DNA of 21,253 nt, from positions 1 to 21,253 of the forward strand of contig CAMLFP010000056.1 in NCBI GenBank assembly GCA_946479335.1. The letters run 5' to 3'. This document shows positions 7,157-14,841 of this stretch, in pieces. Numbering within the stretch: position 1 is the stretch's first letter; each line of letters begins with the position of its first letter. The notes below the pieces were generated by a model. That model searched no databases and was not told where the DNA came from. It saw only the letters and a list, made by a program, of their open reading frames with translations. This DNA comes from an uncultured Archangium sp. GTDB taxonomy: Bacteria; Myxococcota; Myxococcia; Myxococcales; Myxococcaceae. Position numbers and translations under genes: made by a program.

Positions 7157-8001
7157 GAGGCGGGCCTCCGGTACACCAGGTCGCCCTCGAGTTGCACGAG
7201 CTCAAACCGCGTGGAGACCTGCAGCAGGTTCTCCGAGTGCCCGAGGAGCAGCAGCCCGCCGTCGTTGAGGCGCTCGTAGAAGAGCTCCACCACCTTCTTG
7301 CGCGTGGGCTGGTCGAAATAGATGAGCACGTTGCGGCAGAAGATGACGTCGAAGCGCGGCAACAACGACGCGGCGTGCACGTCGAGGAGGTTCAGCTGCC
7401 CGAAGCGCACGTGGTCCCGGTAGGCCTGCTTCACCTTCACGCGGCCGCCGTCCAACGTGTCGAAGTAGCGCGCGCGCTGCTCCGGTGAGGTCGCGCGCAG
7501 CGCCATGCTGCCGTACTCGGCCTTGCGCGCGGCGGTGAGCGCCTTGCGCGAGAGGTCGGTGCCGAGGATCTCGACGTGCGTGCCCGAGAGCCCCGGCCGG
7601 TCGTGCGTCAGCATCGAGAGCGTGTACGCCTCCTCGCCCGTCGAACACCCGGCCGACCAGAGGCGCAGCTCGCGCAGGCGGGGGTTCGCCTCGAGCTGCG
7701 GCAAGACCTCGGTCTCGAAGCACTGCAGCTGCGTCGGCTCGCGGAAGAAGTACGTCTCGTGCGGCACCAGGAGGTCGATGGCGGTCTCCACCTCGTCGGC
7801 GCCGCGCGCGTCGAACTTCAGGTACCGCGCGTACGCCGCGAAGTCGCGCAGGCCCAGCACCTCGAGGCGCGACGCCAGCCGGCGCTCGGCGATGAACTTG
7901 AGCTCCTCACGCAGGAAGAAGCCCGACGCCGCGGAGAACACGTCGCGCAGCACGTGCAGCTCCTCCGCGCTCATCTCGGTACGGGAAGACGGCAGCGGCA
8001 T
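7153..8001 (-). CDS. cheR: CheR: chemoreceptor glutamate methyltransferase
   Basis: This is a 282-residue protein, the usual CheR length. The N-terminal helical subdomain (about 11-75) is followed by HETYFFRE at 81-88. The SAM-binding core has AGCSTGEEAYTL at 117-128, an acidic residue binding the ribose at D149 (GTDLS) and the FCRNVLIYFD motif at 221-230. CheR methylates receptor glutamates with S-adenosylmethionine and, with CheB, sets adaptation. I use the ATG at 8001; a second ATG at codon 10 is also possible and would give a start closer to many homologues. The gene begins 3 bp after the stop of the HEAT-repeat gene, and its own stop overlaps cheB. No TPR or other fused domain is present, so it is the plain type. 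Identification is secure. Confidence 0.96.
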   Translation of the reverse strand: MPLPSSRTEMSAEELHVLRDVFSAASGFFLREELKFIAERRLASRLEVLGLRDFAAYARYLKFDARGADEVETAIDLLVPHETYFFREPTQLQCFETEVLPQLEANPRLRELRLWSAGCSTGEEAYTLSMLTHDRPGLSGTHVEILGTDLSRKALTAARKAEYGSMALRATSPEQRARYFDTLDGGRVKVKQAYRDHVRFGQLNLLDVHAASLLPRFDVIFCRNVLIYFDQPTRKKVVELFYERLNDGGLLLLGHSENLLQVSTRFELVQLEGDLVYRRPAS

Positions 8002-8004
8002 GCG

Positions 8005-9957
8005 TCACACCCGCCGGGCCAGCGCGTCGGCGGCGTCGCTCAGCAGCCCACGCGCCACCACGTCGGGCTCGCGCGCCACCGCGTCGAGCAGCTCCGGGAG
8101 CACCTCGCGCGTGCCCGACACCGACAGCGCGCGCGCCGCGGCAACGCGCACGTCCCACCGGGGGTGGCTCAGGGCGGCCGGCGCGTGCCCCAGCAGCACG
8201 GGGCGGTCGGCGCCCAGCGCGTACGCCAGCTTCACTACCTCGGCGCTGGGGTGGGTGGCCGCGCGCAGCAGCACTTCGTCAGCCAGCTGACCCAGCAGCG
8301 CCAACGACTCCACGGCCGCGACCACGACCGCCGCGTCGGCGTGCCGCGTGAGCTCCACCAGCCGGGGCACCGAAGCCAGCGAGCCGGCCGCGCCGGCGGA
8401 GGCACAGGCCAGCGCCAACACCGAGGCCTCGCCGTCACTCAACGCGCGCTGCAGCAGGCCCTCGGCGTCACCTGCGTCGAGCTGACCGACCGCGCGCGCG
8501 GCGGCGCGGCGCACCATCGAGGCCTCGTCCATCAGCGCGGCGCGCAGCGTGCGCAGCGTCTCCGAGGGCACGTGCAGCGAGGCGTCAGCGGCCGCGGCGC
8601 GCAGCGCGTCGTCACCCGCGTGCAGCGCCCGGCGGATGACACCCACCGCGTCTTCGCCCGTCACCTCCGCCCACGCGCGCACCTCGTGGGGCCGGAGCTC
8701 GCCGGTCATCAGCGGCGCCAGCGCCTCGCGCACCTCCGCGGGCCAGCTCACCGCGAGCGCCACCAGCGAACGGTAGGCGTGCACCGCGAGCGCGTCGTCT
8801 TCGAAGAGCCGCACCAACGCGGAGATGGCGTAGCGGCTGCGGGTGCGGCCCAGCGCGCGCGCGCCGAGCTCCGCGAGCTCCGGTTCACCGCTCTCGATGA
8901 GCGACACCAGCTGGGGCACCAGGCCGGGCTCCGAGAGCCGCACGATGGCGTCGCCAGCGACCGCCCGCGCCTCACCGGGGAGGTTGGCCAGCAGCTCCGG
9001 TGACGCCAACAGCGCGCGCGCGGCCGCCGACCCCAGCTCCACCACCGCCTGCAGCACCACCTCGCCGTCGCGCTCGCCGCGCACCGACGAGACCAGCGCG
9101 GGCGCGAGCGACGCGTCACCCAGCGCGCGGGCCACCAGCACCGCGCCGAAGTGGCGTTCGTCTTCGCTGCTCTCCAGCGCGGCCTCCAGCCACGCGCGCA
9201 CGCCCGGCACGTGCCGCAGCGCGAGGCGGAGATCTCCCTCGAACTCGCTCGACAGCGGCTTGCGCGCGGCCCCCAGCGCCCCCAGCGCCGCGTCGCGCGT
9301 CTGCGCCGTCGCCAGCGCGCGCACCGTCAGCAACGCCACCGTGGGGTGCTCCACGTGCGCCAGCAACCGCCAGGCGCTGCGGCGCGTGAGGGGGTCGTGC
9401 AACATCGGCAGCAGCGTCGGCAGCGAGGGCGGCGCGCGGAGCGCCGCGAGGCCGTTGAGGGCGCACACGCGGAGCATCACCTCAGGCGAGGTCAGCAGCC
9501 CCTCCAGCGCCCGGCGCGCCAGCGGCCCGCCCACGCGGCCCAGCGCCTCCGCGGCCGCCACGCGCACGTTGGCGTCGGGGTCCCGCAGCGCCGCGAGCAG
9601 CGCGTCGGTCGCCTCGGAGCGCTGCAGCTCCCCGAGGATGTCGGCCGCGAACTTCCGCTGGTCGGGGTCGGCGTGCCGCAACAGCGCGCTCACCGCGGGC
9701 ACCGCCGGGAGCCCGAGCTGCGCCAGCACCCCCGCCGCCGCGTTCCGCGCGCCGGTCTCGTCGCGTTGCGAGAGCAGCGTCACCAGCGCGGCGATGATGT
9801 CGGGCGTCGGCTCGAGCGCGGCGAGGCGCTCCGCGGCCAGGCGCCGCACCCGCCAGCTGTGGTCTTTCAACGCGGCGAGCAGCGCGGGGAGCCCCTGGGG
9901 CCCCGGCGGCAGCGCGTCGACCTCGCGGTAGCGCGCGTCGTCCTGGGGGACGCTCAC
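8005..9957 (-). CDS. HEAT-repeat (PBS lyase type) protein encoded inside the chemosensory operon
   Basis: This 650-residue protein consists almost wholly of tandem HEAT/PBS-lyase repeats of about 30-35 residues, from residue 23 to the C-terminus, roughly eighteen to twenty units. The typical unit is visible many times: DPDANVRVAAAEALGRVG, RKFAADILGEL, RRAAARAVGQLDAGDAE, HPRWDVRVAAARAL. No catalytic domain, TM helix or signal peptide is present, so it should be a cytoplasmic alpha-solenoid that binds proteins. The GTG start at 9957 overlaps the cheW stop (GTGA) and has GGAGGAGG just upstream; cheR follows 3 bp after its stop. Such tight coupling argues for a role in the same complex. As I recall, a HEAT-repeat protein (Cpc7) belongs to the Che7 system of Myxococcus xanthus, so the association has precedent. 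Whether it binds receptor, CheA or an output protein is not visible. Confidence 0.9.
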   Translation of the reverse strand: MSVPQDDARYREVDALPPGPQGLPALLAALKDHSWRVRRLAAERLAALEPTPDIIAALVTLLSQRDETGARNAAAGVLAQLGLPAVPAVSALLRHADPDQRKFAADILGELQRSEATDALLAALRDPDANVRVAAAEALGRVGGPLARRALEGLLTSPEVMLRVCALNGLAALRAPPSLPTLLPMLHDPLTRRSAWRLLAHVEHPTVALLTVRALATAQTRDAALGALGAARKPLSSEFEGDLRLALRHVPGVRAWLEAALESSEDERHFGAVLVARALGDASLAPALVSSVRGERDGEVVLQAVVELGSAAARALLASPELLANLPGEARAVAGDAIVRLSEPGLVPQLVSLIESGEPELAELGARALGRTRSRYAISALVRLFEDDALAVHAYRSLVALAVSWPAEVREALAPLMTGELRPHEVRAWAEVTGEDAVGVIRRALHAGDDALRAAAADASLHVPSETLRTLRAALMDEASMVRRAAARAVGQLDAGDAEGLLQRALSDGEASVLALACASAGAAGSLASVPRLVELTRHADAAVVVAAVESLALLGQLADEVLLRAATHPSAEVVKLAYALGADRPVLLGHAPAALSHPRWDVRVAAARALSVSGTREVLPELLDAVAREPDVVARGLLSDAADALARRV

Positions 9958-10400
9958 GGTGCCTCCTCCGAGAGCAGCGCCTTCACGTCGAGCAGCATCG
10001 TCACCTGGGCGCCCTCACCCGCGACGCCCAACACGTGGGGCGAGGCCAGCGGCGCGGGCTTGAGCGTCTCGCGGGCCACGCGGCGCACCTGCGCGACGGC
10101 GTCGACCAGTACGCCCACCCGGCGGGAGCCCACGCGGCACACCACCAGGCGCTCGGTGTGCTTCGGCTGCCCCGACGGCGTGCGCAGCGTGGCCGAGGCC
10201 GGCGCGACGCCCAGCCGCTTGCGCGCGTCGATGACCGGCAACACCTCGCCGCGCAGCCGCGCCACCCCCTCGAGGAACGCCGGCGCCTTCGGCAACGGCG
10301 TCAGCGGCGGCACGGGGAGGATCTCATCGACGCGCCGCAAGTCGACCGCGTAGGTCTCCGTGCCGATGCGCAGCACGCAGAGTTGAACGAGCTCACTCAT
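9954..10400 (-). CDS. cheW: CheW-like adaptor, canonical length
   Basis: This is a 148-residue protein made of one CheW domain. Typical features are the opening strand pattern (LCVLRIGTETYAVDLRRV), the LPKAPAFLEGVARLRGEVLPVID segment (residues about 36-58) and the C-terminal ALLSEE helix region after MLLDV. CheW couples CheA to chemoreceptors in signalling arrays. Two cheW genes stand side by side here; this second one has no extra domain. The charged loop at about 70-82 (SGQPKHTERLVVCRV) is normal for the family. The gene overlaps the upstream cheW by 4 bp and the downstream HEAT-repeat gene by 4 bp. The adjacent HEAT protein may be its specific partner; that is inference only. Confidence 0.92.
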   Translation of the reverse strand: MSELVQLCVLRIGTETYAVDLRRVDEILPVPPLTPLPKAPAFLEGVARLRGEVLPVIDARKRLGVAPASATLRTPSGQPKHTERLVVCRVGSRRVGVLVDAVAQVRRVARETLKPAPLASPHVLGVAGEGAQVTMLLDVKALLSEEAP

Positions 10401-10948
10401 GACAGCGCCTGTTCCACGTCGAGCAAGATGAAGAGGTCTTCTCCGCGCCGCGCGATGCCCGCGATGGCCGAGCGCTCCACGCCCAGCTCCGGCGCCTCCT
10501 CCAGCTTCGAGAGCTGCAGCTTCACCACCCCGCTGACCTTGTCGACGAGGATCCCCGCGTCGCCCTCGAGGTCTTTCAGCAACACGATGCGCGCCGCGCG
10601 CGGCACGTCGGCGGAGCCCCGCACGCGCGGCACGCTGCTGGCCAGCTTGAGCCGCGTCTTCACGTCGTAGAGCGGCAGCATCTCGCCGCGCACGTTGATG
10701 AGGCCGATGACGTTCTTCGCCGCCCGGGGGATCTCCGTCACCGCCGTCACCTTGAGGATCTCCCGCACCGCGTGGATCGGCACCGCGTACGTCTCGCCCT
10801 CCAGGGTGAACGAGAGGAACTCCTCCGGCGTCTCCTCCAGCGCCGACTGCGCGCGCTCGACGCGCGGCGCGTTGGCGAGGTACGGGCCCTCGTCTTCATC
10901 GGCCCGGTAGAAGAAACGGTCGAGCAGCTGCTCGAAGCGCGGCGTCAT
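10397..10948 (-). CDS. cheW: CheW-like adaptor with N-terminal extension
   Basis: This is a 183-residue CheW-family protein. The CheW domain covers about residues 42-183, with FLSFTLEGETYAVPIHAVREIL, then EIPRAAKNVIGLINVRGEMLPLYD, and the ILVDKVSGVVKL segment. In front of it lies an extension of about 40 residues rich in acidic residues and starting MTPRFEQLLDRFFYR, which is not part of the standard fold and may be a docking peptide. The protein should bridge receptor and CheA. It is the better match to a classical array CheW (the GLINVRGEMLPLYD motif is near consensus). Both its ends overlap neighbours by 4 bp (ATGA), linking it to cheA upstream and the second cheW downstream. Identification is secure; how the two CheW proteins divide the work is unknown. 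Confidence 0.93.
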   Translation of the reverse strand: MTPRFEQLLDRFFYRADEDEGPYLANAPRVERAQSALEETPEEFLSFTLEGETYAVPIHAVREILKVTAVTEIPRAAKNVIGLINVRGEMLPLYDVKTRLKLASSVPRVRGSADVPRAARIVLLKDLEGDAGILVDKVSGVVKLQLSKLEEAPELGVERSAIAGIARRGEDLFILLDVEQALS

Positions 10949-13089
10949 GCGGTGCGGGGCTCCAGTTGCGGGCGGACCATCTCTTCGAGCAGCGCGGCGA
11001 TGTCCAGCACCAGCACCGCGCGGCGATCTCCCAGCTCCGTCGCCCCCGAGACGCCCGGCGTGCCGCGCAGCCGGCCGCTCAACGGCTTGGTGACGATGTC
11101 CTGCTGGCCCAGCAGCTCGTCGACGGCCAGGCCCAGCCGCTGCTGCGCGAGCCCCACCACCACCACGTAGTGCACCGCGCGCTTCTCCTCGTCGAGCCCG
11201 AAGACGCGCGCCAGCCGCACGAAGGGCATGGTCTGCCCGCGCACCTCGAACACCTCGCGCTTCTCGATGGTGCGCAGCGAGTCTTCACGCACCGGCACGA
11301 TCTCCAGCACCGCGTTGAGCGGGATGGCGTAGGTGCGGCGGCTCACGTTCACCATCAGCGCGCGGATGATGGCCAGCGTCAGCGGCAGCGTCAGGGTGAA
11401 GGTGGTGCCCGCGGCGCGCCGGCTGTCGATGTCGATGAGCCCCGAGAGACGCTGCAGGTTGGTCTTCACCACGTCGAGGCCCACGCCGCGCCCTGACAGC
11501 TCCGACACGTCCTTCCGCGTCGAGAAGCCCGGCTGGAACACGAGGTTCAGCAGCTCGCGGCGGTCCATCTCCTCCACCTGCTCCTCGGTGACCAGCCCGC
11601 GCGACAACGCCACCTCGCGGATGCGCGACTCGTCGAGGCCGGCGCCGTCGTCCTTCACCTCGATGACCACGTGGTTGCCCTGCTGGCGCGCCTGCAGGCC
11701 GATGGTGGCGCGCGCGGGCTTGCGCTTCTCCACGCGCGCCGACGGCAGCTCCACGCCGTGGTCGAGGGCGTTGCGCAGCAGGTGCATCAGCGGGTCTGAC
11801 AGCTCTTCGACGATGAGCTTGTCGAGCTCCACGTCGCCGCCCGACATGTCGAAGTCGACCTCCTTGCCCGACTCGCGCACCAGCCGGCGCATCAACCGCG
11901 CGAGCTTGTCGAAGACCTGCCCCAGCGGCACCATGCGCACCTCGAGCACGCCCTTCTGCAATTCGTCGAGGCGGCGCGCGAGGGTGCGGGCTTCACGCTG
12001 CAGCTCCTGCCCCCACAGCTTCGGCAAGGCAGAGCCGGTGGCGTTGCGCGCGGCCTCCGCCAGGCGCTCGAGGTTGCCGCGCACCAGCAGCAGCTCGCCG
12101 ATGGAGTTCATCAGCCCGTCGAGGCGCGTGATGTCGACGCGCACGGTGTTGGTGAGGCTGCGGAGGCTGGCGTCCTGCTGCACGCGCGAGGGGCTCGACA
12201 ACCCCGAGGGGCTCGACGCCGGCGGCGAGGGCAACGCGAAGCCGGAGCCGCTCGACTCGTCCCAACTGGGGAGCGCGCGCGGCGGCGACGGCGTCGGCGA
12301 CGGCCGCATCTGCGACAGTGGCGGGGGCGGCGGCGTGGGCGTGAAGGCGCGCTTGGCCAGGGGCTCCAGCGTCACGTCGCGCGGCAGCACCGCGGCCACC
12401 TCGTCGCGGGCGCGGGCGCTGCCGAAGATGAGGTCGAAGGCGATCGACGCGTCGTCACCGGGCTGCGAGCTGGGGAGCGTGCTCACCACCTCGCCCAGCG
12501 GCTTGAGCGCGCGGTTCAATTCGGCGAGGCGGGTGTCGAAGTCGGTGAGGCTGAAGACGGCGCGCACCTTCCACAGGCCGACGCCCTTCTTCACGTTCTC
12601 GCGGAGCCGGTGCTCTTCGTATTCGGTGAACACCGCGCGCACCTGCGGGTCGATGCCCACCTGGTCGAGCACGTCGGCTCCGGCGCTCTCTTCACCCGCG
12701 GCGAGGCGCGAGAGCTCGGTGCCCAGCGCGTCGGCGGCGGCGTTCAGGTCGGCCTGATCTTCACCGCGCGAGACGGCGCCCAGCATCTGCTCCAGCACGT
12801 CGACCGCCTGCCCCAGCGAGTCGAGCAGCGAGGGCGAGAGCGCCGTCTTGCCCAGGCGGAGCGCGTCGAGCACGTCTTCGGCCCGGTGCGCGAGGCGCGA
12901 GATGGGGTCGAGGCCGAACATCGACGAGAGGCCCTTGAGCGAGTGCGCGGCGCGGAAGACGGCGTTCAGGCGATCGGGGTCGACCTCGCCGCCGCTGGGC
13001 TGGTCGAGCGCGAGCAGCTCGCGGCCCAGCGTTTCCAGAATCTCGTTCGCCTCGACGATGAACTCGTTCAGCGCCCGGGGTTCGCTCAT
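10945..13089 (-). CDS. cheA: CheA: chemotaxis-type histidine kinase
   Basis: This is a 714-residue kinase with the CheA domain order. The Hpt domain (about 1-105) carries the phosphorylated H49 (RAAHSLKGLSS). A region at about 145-245 (VGLWKVRAVFSLTDFDTRL onward) matches the P2-like segment of delta-proteobacterial CheAs. A Pro/Ser-rich linker runs from about 250 to 305. The dimerisation helices lie at about 310-385. The ATPase domain has the N box at N440 (LLRNALDHG), G1 at DDGAG 480-484 and G2 at GRGVGLDVV 533-541. The CheW-like C-terminal domain covers about 575-705. No receiver domain is fused. CheA phosphorylates CheY and CheB in response to receptor state. ATG at 13089 lies 8 bp after the cheY stop and the gene overlaps cheW by 4 bp. 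All kinase residues I can check are intact. Confidence 0.97.
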   Translation of the reverse strand: MSEPRALNEFIVEANEILETLGRELLALDQPSGGEVDPDRLNAVFRAAHSLKGLSSMFGLDPISRLAHRAEDVLDALRLGKTALSPSLLDSLGQAVDVLEQMLGAVSRGEDQADLNAAADALGTELSRLAAGEESAGADVLDQVGIDPQVRAVFTEYEEHRLRENVKKGVGLWKVRAVFSLTDFDTRLAELNRALKPLGEVVSTLPSSQPGDDASIAFDLIFGSARARDEVAAVLPRDVTLEPLAKRAFTPTPPPPPLSQMRPSPTPSPPRALPSWDESSGSGFALPSPPASSPSGLSSPSRVQQDASLRSLTNTVRVDITRLDGLMNSIGELLLVRGNLERLAEAARNATGSALPKLWGQELQREARTLARRLDELQKGVLEVRMVPLGQVFDKLARLMRRLVRESGKEVDFDMSGGDVELDKLIVEELSDPLMHLLRNALDHGVELPSARVEKRKPARATIGLQARQQGNHVVIEVKDDGAGLDESRIREVALSRGLVTEEQVEEMDRRELLNLVFQPGFSTRKDVSELSGRGVGLDVVKTNLQRLSGLIDIDSRRAAGTTFTLTLPLTLAIIRALMVNVSRRTYAIPLNAVLEIVPVREDSLRTIEKREVFEVRGQTMPFVRLARVFGLDEEKRAVHYVVVVGLAQQRLGLAVDELLGQQDIVTKPLSGRLRGTPGVSGATELGDRRAVLVLDIAALLEEMVRPQLEPRTA

Positions 13090-13097
13090 TGCGCTGC

Positions 13098-13472
13098 TTA
13101 GAGTTTCAGATACTGGCGCACGAGGCCAAGAATCGTTTCCGGCTGGAAGGGCTTGATGACGTACTCGTTGGCGCCCAGCAGCAGGCCGCGATCGCGGTCG
13201 GCCTCACGCCCCTCGGTGGTGACCACGAAGAGCGGCGTGTCTTTGTAGTGCGGGTTCTTCTTCACGAAGTTGATCAGCTCGAGCCCGTTGATGTCGGGCA
13301 TGTTGATGTCGGTGATGATCAGCTCGAAGCGGTGCCGTGGCAGCACCTTGAGCGCGTCGAACCCGGAGATGGCGGTGTGCACCTCGACCTCGGTCAACGT
13401 CTCGACCGCCGCGCGCAGCAGCTCCCGGGTGGCCCCGGAATCCTCCACGATGAGGACCTTTCTCGTCGACAC
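13098..13472 (-). CDS. cheY: CheY-like single-domain response regulator
   Basis: This is a 124-residue receiver protein with no output domain. Key residues are E10 D11 (VEDS), phosphoacceptor D55 (ITDINMP), T85 (VVTTE) and K107 (VIKP). It is the first gene of the chemosensory block and directly precedes cheA (8 bp), so it is the most likely phosphate acceptor of that kinase. In flagellated bacteria CheY binds the motor switch; here the target is unknown, since no motor genes are near. The start is GTG at 13472, 18 bp after the stop of the M17-N-domain gene; no good Shine-Dalgarno stands before it. It resembles the other receiver at 5684-6061 in length and in the TDINMP core, so an old duplication is possible. 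Confidence 0.93.
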   Translation of the reverse strand: MSTRKVLIVEDSGATRELLRAAVETLTEVEVHTAISGFDALKVLPRHRFELIITDINMPDINGLELINFVKKNPHYKDTPLFVVTTEGREADRDRGLLLGANEYVIKPFQPETILGLVRQYLKL

Positions 13473-13490
13473 GGTGCGAAGTCTAACAAC

Positions 13491-13940
13491 TCAAGACGAG
13501 AAAACTGCCACCGCGCCCTGAAAATGGGCCGCAAAGCTTCTTTCAACCAGGTCGTCACGCTGACTGGCGAGCGCCTTCGGTAACGACGGCAGCGCGAGCG
13601 CTACCGAAACGACGCCTGCTTTCGTCAGCATTGAAGCGGCGCTCGTCAGCGCGTGCTCCAGGCCGAGCGCGGTGACGGCGCCCGACGTGCCGAGGCCGAC
13701 CGCGAAGAGCTTCGGCGCGTTGAGGCGCGGGTGGGTGGGCACCAGCAGCTTGTCGCCCGGCGCGCCCACGAAGAAGCCCGACTTCAAGACGCGCGAGAGC
13801 TCGCCGCACAGCCGCCAGTCGACGAAGCCCGCCGCCCCGGAGAGCGGCCGTTCGTCTTCGGTGACGAAACAACACAGCGCCTCGAAGCCCTTGAGTGCGT
13901 CGAGCGCGTCGAGGCCGGCTTCGAGCTGCTGCGGTTTCAT
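13491..13940 (-). CDS. Stand-alone M17 leucyl aminopeptidase N-terminal (macro-like) domain
   Basis: This is a 149-residue protein. Its text follows the N-terminal, non-catalytic domain of M17 leucyl aminopeptidases: GFVDWRLCGELSRVLKSG (about 38-55), GAPGDKLLVPTHPRL, then LFAVGLGTSGAV with the typical V-G-L-G turn, and a helix ALTSAASMLTKAG. The catalytic zinc domain of about 300 residues is absent and no trace of it remains in the next gene, so the protein cannot be an aminopeptidase. The N domain has a macro-like fold and could bind a ligand or another protein. Its ATG at 13940 overlaps the nusB stop (ATGA), and cheY follows after 18 bp. Small stand-alone proteins of this type are, as far as I know, seen in myxobacterial genomes. 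Function is unknown; domain assignment is fairly good. Confidence 0.75.
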   Translation of the reverse strand: MKPQQLEAGLDALDALKGFEALCCFVTEDERPLSGAAGFVDWRLCGELSRVLKSGFFVGAPGDKLLVPTHPRLNAPKLFAVGLGTSGAVTALGLEHALTSAASMLTKAGVVSVALALPSLPKALASQRDDLVERSFAAHFQGAVAVFSS

Positions 13941-14362
13941 GCCTTGTTCAGCGTCGCCGCGATGCGGTCGAGCAGACCGTTGATGAAGGCACTGGAGGCC
14001 TCGTTGCCGAAGGTCTTCGCGAGCTCCACGGCCTCGTTGATGGTGACCTTCTTCGGCACGTCGTCGAGGAACTTGAGCTCGTACACGCCGATGCGCAGCA
14101 CGTTGCGGTCGATGCGCTGCATGCGGTCGAGCCGCCAGTTGTGCGAGTGCTGCTCGATGAGCGCGTCGATGTCGGCGGCGTGCGCCTTGATGCCCTCGAG
14201 GATCTCCTTCGCGAAGGCGTCGGCCGCGGGGTCCTTCGGGCCTTCGTCGTCATGCGCGGTCCACGCGGCCTCCAGCGCCGCGGGCGACTGCACCCGGGGG
14301 TCCTGCTCCAGTTGGTAGAGCGCCTGCAGCGCGCGCTCCCGGCCGACTCTCCGTGCGCCCAC
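13937..14362 (-). CDS. nusB: NusB transcription antitermination factor
   Basis: This is a 141-residue protein, the usual NusB length. It begins VGARRVGRERALQALYQLEQ, the characteristic R-x-x-A-L-Q-x-L-Y-Q start, and continues with DAFAKEILEGIKAH, then LDRMQRIDRNVLRIGVYELKF and PKKVTINEAVELAKTFG, all NusB hallmarks, ending FINGLLDRIA. NusB with NusE/S10 binds boxA RNA and allows full transcription of rRNA operons. The open frame extends further upstream to 14677, but that part lies inside ribH. The GTG at 14362 shares its first base with the ribH TAG stop, gives the right family length and couples the genes. The ribH-nusB order is common in bacteria. Identification is secure. Confidence 0.96.
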   Translation of the reverse strand: MGARRVGRERALQALYQLEQDPRVQSPAALEAAWTAHDDEGPKDPAADAFAKEILEGIKAHAADIDALIEQHSHNWRLDRMQRIDRNVLRIGVYELKFLDDVPKKVTINEAVELAKTFGNEASSAFINGLLDRIAATLNKA

Positions 14363-14835
14363 TACTTCGCTCCGATGCTGGCGTAGAGGTTGACGGTCTC
14401 GATGCAGGCCACCGCGGCCTCCGCGCCCTTGTTGCCGGCCTTCACGCCCGCGCGATCGACGGCCTGCTCCACGGTGTCGCAGGTCAGCACGCCGAAGGTC
14501 ACCGCGATGTCGCCGTTGGCCGCCAGCTGGCCGATGCCCTTGCTGACCTCGCCGCTGACGTAGTCGAAGTGCGGAGTGCCCCCGCGGATGACGCAGCCCA
14601 GGGTGATGACGCCGACGTACTTGCCGGTCTCGACCACGCGGCGGGTGACGCCGGGGAGCTCGAAGGTGCCCGGGCACCGGTAGATGTCGATCTTGTCTTC
14701 GTCGACGCCGTGGCGCTTCAAGGTGTCCAACGCCCCCTGCAGCAGCGGCTCGGTGATGAACGAATTGAACCGGCTGACGGTGATGGCGAAGCGACCCTTG
14801 GGCGCGACGAGGTTGCCTTCAAAAGTGCGTGGCAT
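14362..14835 (-). CDS. ribH: RibH: 6,7-dimethyl-8-ribityllumazine synthase
   Basis: This is a 157-residue protein of normal length. It joins 5-amino-6-ribitylamino-uracil with 3,4-dihydroxy-2-butanone 4-phosphate to make the lumazine precursor of riboflavin. Motifs seen are ITVSRFNSFITEPLL (F23 region, ring stacking), CPGTFELP at 54-61, GCVIRGGTPHFDYVSGE with the catalytic H89, and FGVLTCDTVEQA for phosphate and subunit contacts. The late segment RAGVKAGNKGAEAA matches the usual A-G-x-K-x-G-N-K-G motif. The ATG at 14835 lies 6 bp after the ribBA stop with an AGGGTGA ribosome site. The usual substrate supply comes from RibBA just upstream. The protein forms cytoplasmic pentamers or capsids in other bacteria. 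Identification is secure. Confidence 0.97.
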   Translation of the reverse strand: MPRTFEGNLVAPKGRFAITVSRFNSFITEPLLQGALDTLKRHGVDEDKIDIYRCPGTFELPGVTRRVVETGKYVGVITLGCVIRGGTPHFDYVSGEVSKGIGQLAANGDIAVTFGVLTCDTVEQAVDRAGVKAGNKGAEAAVACIETVNLYASIGAK

Positions 14836-14841
14836 GCGTTT

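Noticed and set aside
7576..9003. Plus-strand frame of 475 residues opposite cheR and the HEAT gene
   Set aside because: It is the mirror of secure minus-strand genes and is rich in Arg, Gln and His without any domain.
14363..14677. N-terminal extension of nusB up to 14677
   Set aside because: It lies inside ribH in another frame and would give a non-homologous Arg/His-rich leader; the GTG at 14362 gives the normal NusB length.
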